Source: Cavia porcellus
Taxonomy: Eukaryota; Chordata; Mammalia; Rodentia; Caviidae
Direction: 5' to 3'
Assembly (NCBI RefSeq): GCF_034190915.1
Contig: NW_026947506.1
Coordinates: forward strand, 11,717,501 to 11,781,500
Length of the DNA stretch: 64,000 nt
Positions 23,966 through 36,489 of this stretch are shown one piece after another. The position numbers and the translations under genes were made by a program. The first letter of the stretch is position 1, and the number at the start of each line of letters is the position of its first letter. The notes below the pieces were generated by a model. The model was not told the origin of the DNA, searched no databases, and saw only the letters and a program-made list of their open reading frames with translations.

Positions 23966-24484
23966 AGAACAGCTGAATAAGGACTGAATTGTTCAAATCT
24001 TAATTCCATGTCTTGGTCACTAATTTGGTGTATATACACATTTTTGAGACAGCAATTTTGATACTACATTGCCACTAACTGCTAAAGTAGTAGCCTAATA
24101 GGAGCACTGATTCTTGTGCTGAGTCACTGCAAGAGTCCCTATGCACTGTTTCTAAAGCAGCACTCACAGTGGGAGCCTGTGGGCCCAGCATCCACAAAGC
24201 ACAGAGGCAGACACATATCTCATGAATCACTTTGTTAGACTACAGATTATAGCTCTTCAAATCTCATTTATCCCACTGAGTCTTTTGTTCTTAATATACT
24301 TAAGCAGCCTTTTGAAATTTGAATTTGGTTTCATAGAACAAAGCATAAATAACATCAAATACAGTACATAATTAATAACTAAACTGTCAATGGAAAACAA
24401 TGTATAAATAATGAAACCAGGCACAAGCTGCAAATTATAGCTCACTGTAACCAGGTGATCACTTTCCACTGAGATATAAGAAAT

Positions 24485-24605
24485 ATATCTTGGGAGGCTG
24501 ATGCAGAGGAACAGATTTCAGTTTGAGGCCAGCCTCAGTTACAGAGCTGTCTGAAATAGAGAGACCCTGACTGAAACACTCCACAAACAAAGTGAAACTT
24601 GAAAA
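24485..24605 (+). repeat. B1-like SINE fragment
   Basis: gggaggctgatgcagaggaac, ttgaggccagcctcagttac and gagagaccctgactgaaac. Shared with unit A at 2885-3005. Confidence 0.65.
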
Positions 24606-24741
24606 GTGACTGCATAAGACACCTTTGGTTAGTTTTAAAAATTATACTCATGCAATATACTAACATTCCAACAACATTTAGCACTTTTTGAGCAAGAATG
24701 TTGATATCTTCCATAATATACAGAAAACACATTCATAGCTG

Positions 24742-24815
24742 ATTAATTGGTGACTGGCAAAAACACCTGCCTGGCAAGCATGAGCTAATGCGTTCGATCA
24801 CTGGTACAAAGAAAA
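24742..24815 (+). repeat. old ID SINE remnant
   Basis: acctgcctggcaagcatgag and gttcgatcactggtac: degenerate ID, shared with unit A at 3258-3340. Confidence 0.6.
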
Positions 24816-26692
24816 AAGATTCAAATTGCACCTTCATGATACTGAGGAATAATTAGAGAAAATCAAAGTTAGATCTCAAGCATGGAACACAGATTTCATG
24901 GGTTGAGAGAGATGTGGAACACTGATTGCTGCCAGTGCTGGTGTTAGTCATCTCAAGGAAAAAATCAGGAGCCAAATTCAACTTCATGCTTACCTGTAGA
25001 ACTACCTGAATTTCAGTGAAGATCCTCTCTATTGTAAGTCCTGCTGTTGGCACCCTGCATCTTGCCAATCACTTGCACATCCTTTCCACATTCCTCTGAT
25101 CCACACTAAGCAGAAAACCTTTCATGCCTGACTATTGATATCCATGCACAATTTCTATTTAAGGCTTCTCCTTTATACCACTTAGTAAAGTGCATTGCAG
25201 AGCAATGCTTTGATCAGCCAAGCTATTAATTCAGCTGTTCATTCAGAGATGACACCCCTATTCCTTTCCATTCAGAAGAATATCATGTATATGTGTCCAT
25301 GTAAGTGCCTAAATTTAGGAATTTTTCAATGAGGGTTAAATAGGCAACTGATTCTGGAATTTGTCCTTAACAAGCACACTTTACCCTGCCCTTGCTAACA
25401 CTTTCAAATCTGCTTCATTTTTCTCAGAATACAAAACTCTATGGCTGTTCTCACAAACATAGTCTGTAAGCAGGAGTGTCACCTAAATAATTAAGTATGC
25501 TCAGAAATTCTTTTCCCTGGTTGTGTATGATAAAAGGTGTTCACCAGGTGTTTGGGAAGACTCCCTCCACTGAGACACATCACTACACATCTCTGAATTC
25601 TCAGGATTTTTGCCAACACCTATCATGAGGAGGGAAATACAAGAACATACTATAAATGCATGAAATCACTATAAATACAAAAAAGCACAAGTTTAAGGAG
25701 ACCACTTATGGCTATCAGGCCCTGCATCACAGACATTTATAAACTTCAGGCCCTCAAGATTTGCTGCTCACAGGAATGAGAGCAGAGAACAAACTCAGTA
25801 CTACTGCACCAGTTACAAAATGCATCAGAGTCAAGGTCTCCCCATATCACTCCTCTGCCCATGGTTGTGGAGCTGCCAGGGCAGCAGAAAATTTCAAAAA
25901 TGATACTTGAATCTTCTGCTGTAATATTGAAGACAGGGTTCTGGGGTTTCTGAATAACCCTTCACCCAGCAAGAGGCAAAAAGGACAGAGAATTACTCTT
26001 GGCCAATCCTGGAGGACCTCAGGAGCTGAAGCTAACTAAATACCTGAGTCTCCAGACACAAGAACTTTTTCTAACCACTTGTAAGAGTTTTCACCCAATT
26101 CCACCCTATTTCTAGACTCCCATCCACAAGCTCACCATTCTGTGGCTCAAGGGTCTCTCAGGTTCTTTGCTATTAAGTCCACACAATATCAAAACCACTA
26201 AATGAGGTCCAGCAAGCCTTCTGCACCCAGTCTTGTGCTCAGAACAGGTAAACCATGCCTAGACAAAGAAGGGACACAAGAGACACCTGCCATGGCCCGC
26301 CTGATTGGACAGTTCACATAGCCCACCTCCTCATCACTGATTGACTCCTGCTATAATGACCTCCTTCTGAGTCAAGAATAAACAGGGAAAGTAGCCCCTC
26401 TCTGCAAGAGAGAATCTCAAATGGTATATTGTAATGTAGAGACTTTTGGAGCTCGCTGTCTTCTACAGTGTTGATCTCATATCTATAGTGCAGTATTTGT
26501 ACTGAAGAGCTTTACCTCAGGATTTTTATTTCTAATCCATTTTATTTCAAGGATAAAAAGAAAAAATAAACTAAAACTAAAAGTAAAAACATGTCAATCG
26601 GGGGACAACAATGGTACATACATCGTACACTGTCATCCCTAGATCATTCACCCAGAGCACAAGACATCTGTATTCAATTTCCCGGAAAATAC
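24816..26692 (-). other. 5' intron and flank of unit B
   Basis: Non-coding sequence aligning with 3341-5202 of unit A. A minus-strand donor-like gtaagc near 24987-24992 is conserved with A and may end an untranslated exon. The right part carries promoter-like sequence (see 26270-26480). Confidence 0.5.
26270..26480 (-). promoter_or_regulatory. possible promoter of KZNF unit B
   Basis: About 2.6 kb upstream of the KRAB-A exon, the minus strand shows GTCCAATCAGGCGGG (CCAAT at 26304-26308) and a second GTCAATCAG about 30 bp away, in the most GC-rich stretch of the flank. In unit A the first CCAAT is changed to CCAGT. The assignment rests on motif and position only. Confidence 0.3.
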
Positions 26693-27348
26693 TGTTACAA
26701 GCAGCTGAGTTACTTAAATATTATTGGCAGTGAGACAGGGCTAGGTCCTCCAAGGAGCCCATGCAAAAGCCCAGATACCTGGCAACTATGGGGAAGACAG
26801 ACACCTCCTGCTAGGAGTCATGCCTCAAGACAAAGGTTCAGGCAAATGCATCCATATCCTAAGGATTGATATTCTAAATAACTCCCTGCCACTCTGAGGA
26901 AGTCAGCAGTCACCATTCAGACACATTTTTCCCTATGCTAAAGACTGATATTCAAAATAGTTCCTGTCATCCTGAAGAAGTCACGAGTCACCCTCCCAAC
27001 CCCCTAAGGGAAGAGACACTGTTGCCTAAGAATGGCTGCTCTCTATGTGACTCCATCCCCTATTTGTTCCCAATTTAATCAACTTTAAATGAACTATTAG
27101 TCTTATTGGCTCTCATAGTTCTGTCCCATCTTATACCCATCTGCATTGTGAGTTCCCAGTTTTCCCCACCTTAAACCCATCTCACCACATGATTTTACTC
27201 TATAAAAGTTCCTGAAAAAGACAGAGTGGTTGGCAACCCACTCAGGACCCCTACTCTCTCTCAGTTGGATTTTTTTCCTCTCAATAAATATTCTGCTCTT
27301 AATCTCTGTTTTTCCTAAAAGTCATTCTTTGATGTTAGAGCACACAAA
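26693..27348 (+). mobile_element. LTR, near complete
   Basis: Begins TGTTACAAGC and ends near a CA at 27348. It has a TATA-like tataaaag at about 27203 and an AATAAA at about 27284. An internal duplication of the caccattcag/gagtcacc segment lies near 26880-26990. It matches the fragments at 5203-5424, 28715-29050 (opposite strand) and 29310-29808. The signals and the lack of internal genes suggest a solo LTR of a class I-like ERV. Confidence 0.65.
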
Positions 27349-28714
27349 CTCATACTGGATAAAGTAGATTGGGAAGTTCATTTCCCTATAACAATACCAG
27401 AAGAAATTTCTCTCTTTAGTGGAGTCGGAGAAATCAGTAGTAGGTTGTGTTCAACAATATTGATCTCACCTCTTCATGGAAACTTTCATTGAAAGGCTTT
27501 ATCCCTCCCATTATGTGCTGCTTCTGTTTTCTGAAAGTGAACTGATCCTGTTTTGCTTACGGAATGTACAATGCATGAAGAAAATGACTAAAAATATTTC
27601 TTGTGAATGGTTTACCATCAGCCATGGAAGAAGACAGATAGCTAAAATTCTTCATTTTCATATCTTCATTCAAGCTGAAGGTTGTATTTGAAAGAGTTTT
27701 GCCCTAAAATAAATAACAGGACTTCATAATGGTGGTAGTTCAACATGGTGGAAGGCCAAATCAGGGATGCTTACACATATGGCCACTTCCTCTTTTTTTC
27801 CTTGATTACAACTTCCTCTTTCCTTTCCCAGGGACTGAAAAAATTCCAATCAGCTCCTTGCATGACATCAGTGTCTGCCTGAAGCACCACATCCAGTCAA
27901 AAGTCACATATACCCCATAACCCCATAATCAGTCAGAAAAAGAAAACCAAACCCTTGGTGGCTGTGGGCTCCTCTGCACATTCTTTAAATAAAATGGCCA
28001 GTTTTAATTTTTCTTATATTCTGCTTCTCCATTGTGCCAAAAATTGGTAAGAGTTCTTATTTTTGTGTAGGTATGAAGCTAATTTACTTCCTCAATAATT
28101 CACAAGATCAATGGCAAGAGAATCCAATGGAAATTAGTGTAGTGGATGGTTGCTTCACTCCATCAGTGTAAATGCACTTAATTTAATCCTAAGATAAATA
28201 TAAATCTTCATATAAATTTAAAAACAGAAGAAAGCATCAAAATATAGATCTGGTAATACAGGCCTACAGTCATCATTCAATAATATAAGAGAAGCCTCCT
28301 AGAAACTGGCAAAAATACACAGTTTATCTGAATAAAAGTTGTTCAAGCAGACAATAATATAGAAATTGTTCTGAACAATTTTAGGTGAACCTTTCCTTTA
28401 AATGAGATAACCTACTGCCATGGCAATGTCTAGTTCTTGCTAAATAATATACTCAAACCAATTATTTTACATTTATAATGATTGATGTATAAAACTTTAT
28501 ATATTGTCAGGAATATAAAAACTGTGAGTTGTCTTAGTCACTTAAAACTGCTGGAAAATGGAAAAACTTTAAGACATATCATAAAGGAATAGTCATGTTA
28601 ATTCAGTTCATATTAATGGTATAGGGGAATGAAACTCCTGACCTACTATGTGTTTAGTGTGAGTGTGTGTTCTCTAAAATGGAAGAATGAATTTTAGGAA
28701 TGATGGAAATTAAG
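27349..28714. other. unclassified AT-rich sequence
   Basis: About 1.4 kb with no convincing ORF, exon or repeat match to the rest of the window. A short stretch near 27430-27490 resembles the sequence near 4975-5030 upstream of unit A. Confidence 0.4.
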
Positions 28715-29050
28715 AATCGAATACATTTATTGAGAGAAAGAAAGCTTCTGTCTGAGACAGAAGGGGTCCTGAGTGGGTTGCCAAACACTCTGTCTTTATC
28801 AGGAACTTTTATAGAGTAAAATCATAAGGTTATATGGGTCAAAGGAGGGGAAAATGGGAATGTGCAAGGTGAGCATAAGGCAAGGTAGAACTGTGTTCAA
28901 CCGATAACATTAATTGCTCAGGTAAAATTGATTAAATTAGGAGCAAATGGGAGAGCAAGTCACATAGTAAGTGGGCATGCTTAACAGCAGGGACTCTTCC
29001 TGTAGGGGGTTGGGATGGTGACCCTTGACTTCTTCAGGGTGAGACCAAAT
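28715..29050 (-). mobile_element. LTR fragment, opposite orientation
   Basis: The reverse complement matches 26960-27320: ctctataaaagttcctgat, then aacccactcaggacc and cccttctgtctcagacagaa, ending with ctcaataaatg. It keeps the TATA-like and AATAAA signals but lacks the first third of the LTR. Confidence 0.7.
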
Positions 29051-29120
29051 TATCTGGACTGTTGATCCTCAGACCTTGGTTGTGTTTCCTTTGGCTTTTG
29101 TCTTAAGATTTGGCACACAG

Positions 29121-29220
29121 GGGCTGGGGATTTAGCTCAGCGGCATAATCGCCTGCCTTGTAAAGCAGGCAGTCGTGAGTTCAATCCCCAGTACCGATAA
29201 AAAGGAAAAAGAAAAAAAAA
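29121..29220 (+). repeat. ID SINE with target-site duplication
   Basis: gggctggggatttagctcag .. gagttcaatccccagtaccg with A-rich tail, between the 13-bp duplications 29108-29120 and 29221-29233 (atttggcacacag). Confidence 0.93.
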
Positions 29221-29309
29221 ATTTGGCACACAGTAGGAGGTTATTGTCTCTTCCAAGGCTGTAAGCAATCTGAACTTCTTCTCTGGCTCCTTTGAGGGCT
29301 TAGCCCTAT

Positions 29310-29808
29310 TGTTCTGGGCAGGTGAGATAATTAGAAATACTATAGGCAGTGAGAAGACAGGGTACTAGAAGTGGCCAGTGCAGAAGCCCAGATAACTTGC
29401 AGCTATGGTGGAGACAGTTACTTCCTGATATGGGCCAGGCCTCAAGACAAAAATCCAAGCAAATCCATCCATATCCTAAGAATTGATTTTCTAAATAGTT
29501 CTCTATCAACCTAAGAAAGTCAAGACTCACACTCCCAACTCCCTAGAGAAGTGCAACTGTTCTCTAAAAATGCCTGCTTTCTATGAACTCAGTTCCCCAT
29601 TTGTCCCCAATGTAATCAGTTCCTAAACTATCAGTCTTATTGATTAAACATAGCTCTGTTCCACCTTATTCCCACCTGCCTCGTGAGTTCCCAGTTTTCA
29701 CCACCACCCATCTTACACCTTGATTTTATTCTATAAAGTCCCTAGAAAAGACAGAGTCCTGGGCAACCCGCTCAGTACCCCTTCTGTTTCTCTCAGATGG
29801 AAGCTTTC
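29310..29808 (+). mobile_element. LTR, 3' end missing
   Basis: Starts TGTTCTGGGCAGG and matches 26693-27260 up to the aagctttc segment, with ttctataaagtccc as TATA region. It ends exactly where a class I ERV LTR begins (29809), so it was probably the insertion target. The missing 3' part was not found beyond 35950. Confidence 0.65.
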
Positions 29809-30135
29809 TGATAGGGTTTTCGATGTGGTAAAAGGAAGGATATAAATTAAAAATGGCCTTTATTCTAAGAATATGAGAGAACCCTATGACTGTTGGGGGT
29901 CTTGCTTTTTCTACTGGAAATGTCGTGTTGGGAGCATACATATATGGAGAGTCATGCTCAAAGGTGGCCTTGCTAATGTGTGAGCAGCTGATTGGGACCC
30001 TTTTCACATGACTGATAGTTGCATAGGGGAGGGGAAAGTGACCTCAAGGCAAATGTCCCCTGACCCCACCTCCCAATGCCATAATATACTATTTAGGTTA
30101 AATCCCTTTCATTCCTGTATTTTTATTGTTAGGAA
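29809..30135 (-). mobile_element. 3' LTR of the class I ERV
   Basis: Matches 35579-35950 base by base over tgatagg.ttttc, aaaaatggcctttattctaag (AATAAA on the minus strand) and gttgcataggggagg. It appears to carry an internal deletion near 30105, so the right limit is approximate. Confidence 0.75.
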
Positions 30136-30900
30136 AAGCAAAAGTCTCTCTCTTATTAATAATTCCTGAAAGGGGGCATCATACTGGGTTTTAGGAAGGT
30201 CGATGGGACGATGGTTGATGCCCACATAGAAGCTAGTGCCAGGTGTTTCAGCCAGGGCAACTTTATCACTGGTGAATGCCCACAGATTAGCCTGGAAAAA
30301 CAGAGAGACAAGGTGCTATGAGGAGGCAGGACACTGTCATATTTAAGGTCCAATGTGAGGTAAAGGAGAAGTTCCTTTAACTTAGATATGTCATTTTGTC
30401 AGGACAATGGTGAGGTAGAATCATTACCATGGTGAGATCGAATTTTGAAAAATAAATGTGGTGTTAGGAGGAGTGAAATTATGAGAAGTGGTTATTCCCC
30501 CATCTGAAAGGGTAAATGTTAAGAGAGTAGGTAGGAAGGGCTTGTCTCTGGTCCAGGAACAGAGCTGGAATGAATAAGAGGGTTGGGGATGGCCATGGCT
30601 GTGTCAATATAAGGCAGATAGGAGCCTAGGCCTTTGAGGGTCTAACCTTTGACTAAGCAGCTGAAGGTAGAGAGAACTAAGACATTTGTTATGTAGAACA
30701 ACATGAAGGTGATCTTATGCATGATGTGAGAGTCTTTAGGAAAGACTATTAAGAGTCCTGCTGTAAAAATGATAATTAATAGAATGTAAAAAATTAGGAA
30801 CCAGATTGGATAGCAAAACATAACTTAGCCTGGGAGTTTTGATTATGAGGCCTTGGTGAAACAGAGATGTGTGGGTGATAGGACGGTTAGATTTAGGGGT
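30136..30900 (-). other. class I ERV interior between integrase end and 3' LTR
   Basis: This is where env would be expected. The minus-strand open stretches are short (65 codons at 30156-30353), and I do not recognise envelope features in them, so the segment is left unassigned. Confidence 0.35.
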
Positions 30901-30909
30901 GAGAGGGCA

Positions 30910-31010
30910 TCACTTGAGTGATGCAGAACCAGGATGGTGTCCAGCAACTTTCACTGCTGTTGAGTTTGCCAAGAAGATCAGGTAGGGGCCACTCCACCTT
31001 GGTTGTAGTC
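30910..31010 (-). pseudogene. class I ERV integrase C-terminal remnant
   Basis: The minus strand shows PRWSGPYLIF, then AVKVAG and HHPGSASLK ending in a stop, the end of a gammaretroviral-type integrase. No other part of reverse transcriptase or integrase was recognised next to it. Confidence 0.7.
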
Positions 31011-31932
31011 CTTGTGGGTGATTTCCTGTAACAAGACTTTAGGGAGTATATTAGCAGTCTCCATGGTTGTGAGAAAGGATTTTATCTATCTTGAAAAAAA
31101 TACAAACAAAAGTGAGAAGATATTTGTGAGTTTTGTGGCAGGGCATGTATGTAAAAATACCTGCCAGTCCTTACCAGGATTGTGTCCAAGAAATTGATGA
31201 ATAGGAAAGGAAGGTGGTGCTATGTGTCCTTGAGGAGAGGTTTTACTAGAGATAACAGGTGCAAGTTGTTGAGACCTCAGAGTGTCTGGGTCACTCTGCA
31301 TAAACACAAAGGAATAAAAAAGACAATTTTAAGATCGATGACTATAAAGTGAGTGATGGAAGGAGGGATATGAGAGAGCATGATATAAGGGTTTGGTACC
31401 ACTGAGTTCATAGGATAACAGGACTATTGATTAACCTAGGGTCCTGTACTAAATGGTAAGCCCATCAAGTGGGGGAACCTGGAAAATGGAGGTATTATAG
31501 GGTGAATGTGTAGTTTTAAAAAACCCATTGTCTAAAAGGCAATTATTTACAGGTTTAAGTCCCTGTGAATGTTTGGGAGCTATGAGCTATTGGGGAACAC
31601 AAGGAAAAAATGAGGATCCCTGAGATGAATTATAATTGGCATGGCATGGGCAGTGCCAGTGGGATTGGAGATATCTCAAACTATGGGGTCAACCAGAAAA
31701 GAAAAAGTCTGGAACCTGCATGAAATAGGCCCGGTGTGCAAAGGCTGCATAGGATGGCCATCACCACCCACTCTAGTGACTGTGGATTTATATAGCAGCC
31801 TGAAAACTCAGGAAGAACACTATACATGGCCTCTATGTCCACAAGTACAGAGAATGTCTTACCTGAGACCCCCCAGTGGGACTTGGGGCTCTGAGAAGGA
31901 CACCTTAATGGGTCTGTGGGCTCAAAGCCCCA

Positions 31933-32208
31933 TCAATGTTCAGCAGCAACTTTGAGTAGATCAACCAGCAATGAATTTGGTGGTGTTGGATTTGCATGTG
32001 AAGGCAAAGAGTTAGAGGATGGCTTTCCTGCTCTCTGGTGGTTAGGGCAGTCACACTTCCTGTGGCCTCTGAGATTACAATAGGGGTAGGGCCCCAAGGG
32101 AAAACCAGAATTGGACAACTCTCTTGCCCAATGTCCTTTTTGCTGCACTTGGGGCTCAGGCAACTCCACCTTGTGTTGGCTCACTTGTCTCAGATCTCCA
32201 AGTGTCAT
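31933..32208 (-). pseudogene. class I ERV nucleocapsid remnant
   Basis: A 91-codon minus-strand stretch with QKGHWARE and YCNLRGHRKCDC, resembling retroviral zinc knuckles in which some cysteines have been lost. It follows gag sequence and precedes the integrase remnant, so the order fits gag then pol. Confidence 0.55.
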
Positions 32209-32589
32209 TGTTAAAAGATCAGGTTGTTATTTTTTCTTTTGATTTTTATCTCTGTTGAAAACATGAAAAGTCATAATAAGAAGGTTTCTCTGTAGTGTCT
32301 GAAGGCCAAGTTTAGCCTTTTTCTTGGGATCTGGCCCACAGAGGAAGGTATGTATCTCTTCCACAGTCACAAGACATCTGGTTTTTATCTTGACTAGGTG
32401 TACAGCTTTTATTTTAAGGGAGACAAAGTTAAAGTGTCAAGTAAATAAGCAGGAGACAAATGATATAATCAACAGGGTATTTATGATAATTTTAGCAATG
32501 GCTTTCCATAAGAAGGATGAGGTCCAGGGAATTTTAGAAACTGACATGTCATTCATTTGTCATATAAACATTTAGCTTTTACCATTGTA

Positions 32590-34390
32590 TAAGTACATCT
32601 TATACTGTTAGAATGTCTAATGCCATCTAATTTGGGGGGATGGCCTTTGTTATTAGTTTTATGTTTTTATTTAGGAAAGATATTAGCTACAGTGTCATTT
32701 AACTCCAATTGAGTATAGCAAATTATGGTCCCAATATGCCCAGCACCCACTGGTCAGTGAAGGGCTGAGCCAGTGTTGGCAGATGGCCTGCTAAAGGCTC
32801 AGATCTGGCCCCTGCCCCAGCCTCAGCCCCACTGCTGGTCTCATTGCTCTGTCACCCCCTGCACCATATAACCTTTTTTCTCAAAAAGATCTAGTGCATC
32901 CCAGGAAAATGATTCTAAAAGCAATTTATAATTATCTCTTAATTTTAGTTGTTGAACATCCAGAAGATTGGTAACAGTACAGTGCAGTGCAGGCAGTAAA
33001 CTTGACATAGAACATTAAATAGAACTGTTATTTTCTCTTAACCATGGGTGTTTAACATTTGAGCACTGAAATTTGTGACATTGTTTGGACTGCTCACTAT
33101 TACATTACCTAAATTTTTGTTTAAAAATTATTATTTGACTGGTGACCTTGTGTTGGTCTGATCTGAATCTCCTGGCTGGAACACAAGAAAAAGCCAGAAG
33201 ACATCTAGATCTGAAAGAAAACACCTATCATGATAAAAATCCCAATTTTATATTTGAAAGCATGAATATACCATCAGATCAGCAACAATGAATTGTCTTA
33301 GTCATTTGAACTTTAGTTGAGCTGTCTCCCATGATGCTATGGAGATTATTGGGGCTTCCAATTAATGACCAAGAGCTGGTTAAAGTTACCTTGTCATCCA
33401 TGTATAAATACCATATAGTCTCCCTAGTGTAAGAAATAGTAAGAGAACATAAGAGTTTGGGGTAATTCTGCTTCCCCTTTACATTGCTTTGAAGCCTTAT
33501 AATGTTCCCTTTCATTAGTTGGAATGGTTTTATCCTGGCTTGTTTGATTTTATTATCTCTGGTTGTATGAACTGCTACTTTGAAGAAAACAAGACATTAT
33601 AATTGCAAGTGTTGATTTAATATCATCTTATTTTGAAGTCCTTACCTGCTTTTGTTCTTCTGTTTCCATTGGTTGTATGATGTATCTTACTGGATTTTAT
33701 ATGTGTGATAGTATAAAAAATCTTTTATGGACAATGAGATAATATAGTAACCATTGTTTATTTTCTGTTATTTGGTTCTGAATGAACTGTAATATTTCAT
33801 TCTGTTTAATGGTTTTATACTATTTTGTTATGTTTGATACTATTGTGTATGAAGATATACTCAACCATTTCAATGAAAAAGACATTATGGTAGCTCCTGA
33901 TATATCATGTTGTCCTGTGTTGAAATACTGTGTTGCTTCAATTGTTCTGCACTGAGCTCCTTTGTTATGTCCTCTTTTATCTTAATCTCTTTAAAATAAA
34001 AATAAATTTTAAATGTTACCAGGTGGCCACTTTCATGTTTATTAATTGTTCAAAACAAAACCCCCAAGGGATTTTGTTAGCCAATTTTAGAATCATTTTG
34101 ACCAACTGGCAATCTAGGTGGAAGCAAGTCTTTTAAATCTATAACAAATAAACCTTGATTACATGATCTGAAAATATAAAAGAGGGAAATAATTGTTGAG
34201 CTCAAATAAAAAGATAGCTGTTTACAGAGCAGGCAAATGAACAAATGGACAACAGACATATAAACAGACAAAAATCTTATAAAATTAGAATGCACTCAAA
34301 TATATTTTACCAAGTGGAACTATAATAACTATATTAGTGTGAACCTTCTAATTAATAGAGATCTCTTGAAATTATCATACCAGAAAAGGA
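32590..34390. other. AT-rich sequence inside the class I ERV, unclassified
   Basis: About 1.8 kb where capsid and other internal sequence would be expected, but no retroviral motif or long ORF is visible. It may be a later insertion or highly decayed ERV sequence. Confidence 0.35.
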
Positions 34391-34392
34391 AC

Positions 34393-34997
34393 CTAATTTA
34401 TGGCTAATCTGAGATTGCTCAGAAAGGTAAAAAATGGAACATAAATATTAGTTAATCTTTTGCGGCTAGGCTGTTCCCAAAGCAGGAATGGAGATCCATC
34501 TGGCAGGAGTGTGTGGGAAATGAACATGACTGCTGGCAACCATGTGGCCTGCCAGAATGTGGCCTGGAATGCCTGAGACTGAGTATGGTGAGCCAGTAGA
34601 GAAAATGGCAACTCAGGGGAAGGAGACAAGGAACCCTCAGACAGGACAGATGGCTTGGGCAAGGGGGATTGAGAAGTCTGAGACTGGAGAGAAATGCTAG
34701 GAAAAGGATTAGAAATCCTAGGGGAAGGATTAGAGACCATTGTGAGTGAAGGAGGAGAGGATGACCCAGGGTGTATAGAAACCTTGGGCTGATAAAGTTG
34801 TGGGATTTGGTATGAGAGATATAGGGAGAGGTTGTTAGGACAGGAGCCACATTGTGATTGTGGGGAAGGGGGGAGATCCCGGTGGGGCAGAGTGAGCCAG
34901 AAGTATTTAGGCCATCACAGAAGACAGAGTGAGAGAAAAACTTGTCCTCAAAATGAAGAAGGCCTAAAGATGAAGGGTTTTGGTCAATTGTCACCAT
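34393..34997 (-). pseudogene. class I ERV gag (matrix/proline-rich) remnant
   Basis: Two overlapping minus-strand stretches (34452-34997 and 34393-34740) in different frames. The second is very rich in proline and serine (NPSPRISNPFPS, SPSPELPFS) and ends in a YVPF segment, as expected around the p12-capsid boundary of gammaretroviral Gag. Position after the PBS supports gag; domain assignment is approximate. Confidence 0.5.
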
Positions 34998-35558
34998 TAT
35001 GACAAAAGCATAAATAAAAGATCAGCTTTTTGGTTTTTGTAGCCTTTTAGAGGCCAAGAGCACCAAGGTTATAAACCAGGCAGCCCAGAGGTGTGTTTGT
35101 TGGGGGGAAGGAAGTGGTCCCCATGACCAAATTATAAGTGAGCTGAAAGTATGACTTCACCTCAGAAAGTAAAAATGTGGAAGCTGTGCTGGGTCACACA
35201 TAACAAAAGAAATCATTACCTATTTTGAAAGTGTGACACGGAAAGTCCCAACATCCATTCTCCTTGTCGGGTGCAGGAGGGGTCCCAGCAAACAAAACTG
35301 TCAGCCTCAAGCCATGTAGCCTAAGGAGCAGGAAAACTGGTATTCCTGTTCCAGGACAGCTACATGGGTTTTCTGTCGCAATCTTTCTAAGGAACAGAAA
35401 CAAAAACCCTGGACGGGGATGGTAGCTAACCCATGTCCATTGTTGCACGTGGATTAGTGGTGACAAGTAAACAGTCCTGGAGGAAGAAAAAGGTGGTTCT
35501 GAGGCAGGGTGGTTCTGAGGCAAACTGGGAGGGATTCCCAGGAGCTGTTCACTCTGCC

Positions 35559-35576
35559 TTCCCGATCAGGGAACCA
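35559..35576 (-). other. class I ERV primer binding site, tRNA-Glu-like
   Basis: The minus strand reads TGGTTCCCTGATCGGGAA, one base from the complement of a tRNA-Glu 3' end. It begins two bases from the LTR end at 35579. A Glu primer places the element near the HERV-E type of class I ERVs. Confidence 0.8.
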
Positions 35577-35578
35577 AA

Positions 35579-35950
35579 TGATAGGATTTTCAGCATGGTA
35601 AAAGAGAGAATATAAAGTAAAAATGGCCTTTATTCTAAGAACGTGGAGAAAACCCCATGACCACTGGCTTTTTCTGCTTGAAATGTGTGGGGGCATACAT
35701 ATAGTTTTTGTTTGGGACAGTGCTTAAAGGTGGCATTGCTGATGTGCCAGTAGGTGATATGGACTCTTTTTGCATCATAGGTAAGTTGCATAGGGGAGGA
35801 GAACGTGACAACAGGGTAAACGTCCCCTGGTTCCAACATCCCACTGCCGAAATATCCTATCCAGGACAAAATCCTTTCACCTTTGGATTTAATTCCCCCA
35901 CATCACTGTCTGACTGCCTATATTTCTAACCAACTCAGCTGCCTGTAACA
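35579..35950 (-). mobile_element. 5' LTR of the class I ERV
   Basis: 372 bp with minus-strand ends TGTTACAGGC and CCTATCA, an AATAAA near 35630 (minus strand), and similarity to 29809-30135. The PBS follows immediately. Confidence 0.8.
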
Positions 35951-36302
35951 TTAAGAAATGTTTACAATTTCACTTACGATGATTGTAGCAAATGAAATGT
36001 ACTTAATGGATACAGTGAAATATATGATTAATATATCATAAATATATGATTAAGTTGATAAATGATTATCACAGTTTCTCTACCTAGCATCAACAAACAT
36101 TTTCACAAGTATGTGGGAAAACAAAGAATAAAAACAACTCTCAGCAAATAGCAATAGTATAGGGGACATTGTATCATTCACTGTAATTAATATGTTATCT
36201 GTAGGTATCTCATAGACTGCAAAAGAAACATTGAGCCTTGTAATGAACAACTATCAGTATCAATAATTGTGCTTATATCACTGCATGGTTGACAACTACA
36301 GA

Positions 36303-36378
36303 TTTTTTTTGGTAACAGGGATTGAGCTCATGACTTTGTGATTGCCAGGCACTGAGCTCAATCCCCAGCCCCAACAAC
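36303..36378 (-). repeat. ID SINE, reverse, internally deleted
   Basis: T-rich start, ggtaacagggattgagctca, gattgccaggcactgagctc and aatccccagcccc. Confidence 0.7.
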
Positions 36379-36489
36379 ATTAGATTCTAAATATGACTAA
36401 TACCAATGATTAATTTGCCATTGACATATCTAATTAAAAATATTGTTAATCTACATCTTCACAAATGAAACTATTTTATTTCCTCATAT

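Larger units (their letters stand above)
29809..35950 (-). mobile_element. Class I (gammaretrovirus-like) ERV, degraded provirus
   Basis: Minus-strand element bounded by two related LTRs (35579-35950 upstream, 29809 to about 30135 downstream), with a tRNA-Glu-type primer binding site, gag-like and nucleocapsid remnants and an integrase C-terminal remnant in the expected order. Most of pol is missing, no env could be recognised, and the reading frames are broken. It has no capacity to produce virus. Confidence 0.75.

Noticed and set aside
24853..25068. Possible short coding exon upstream of unit B
   Set aside because: Open for 71 codons and next to a donor-like site, but not conserved as coding in unit A; at most an untranslated exon.
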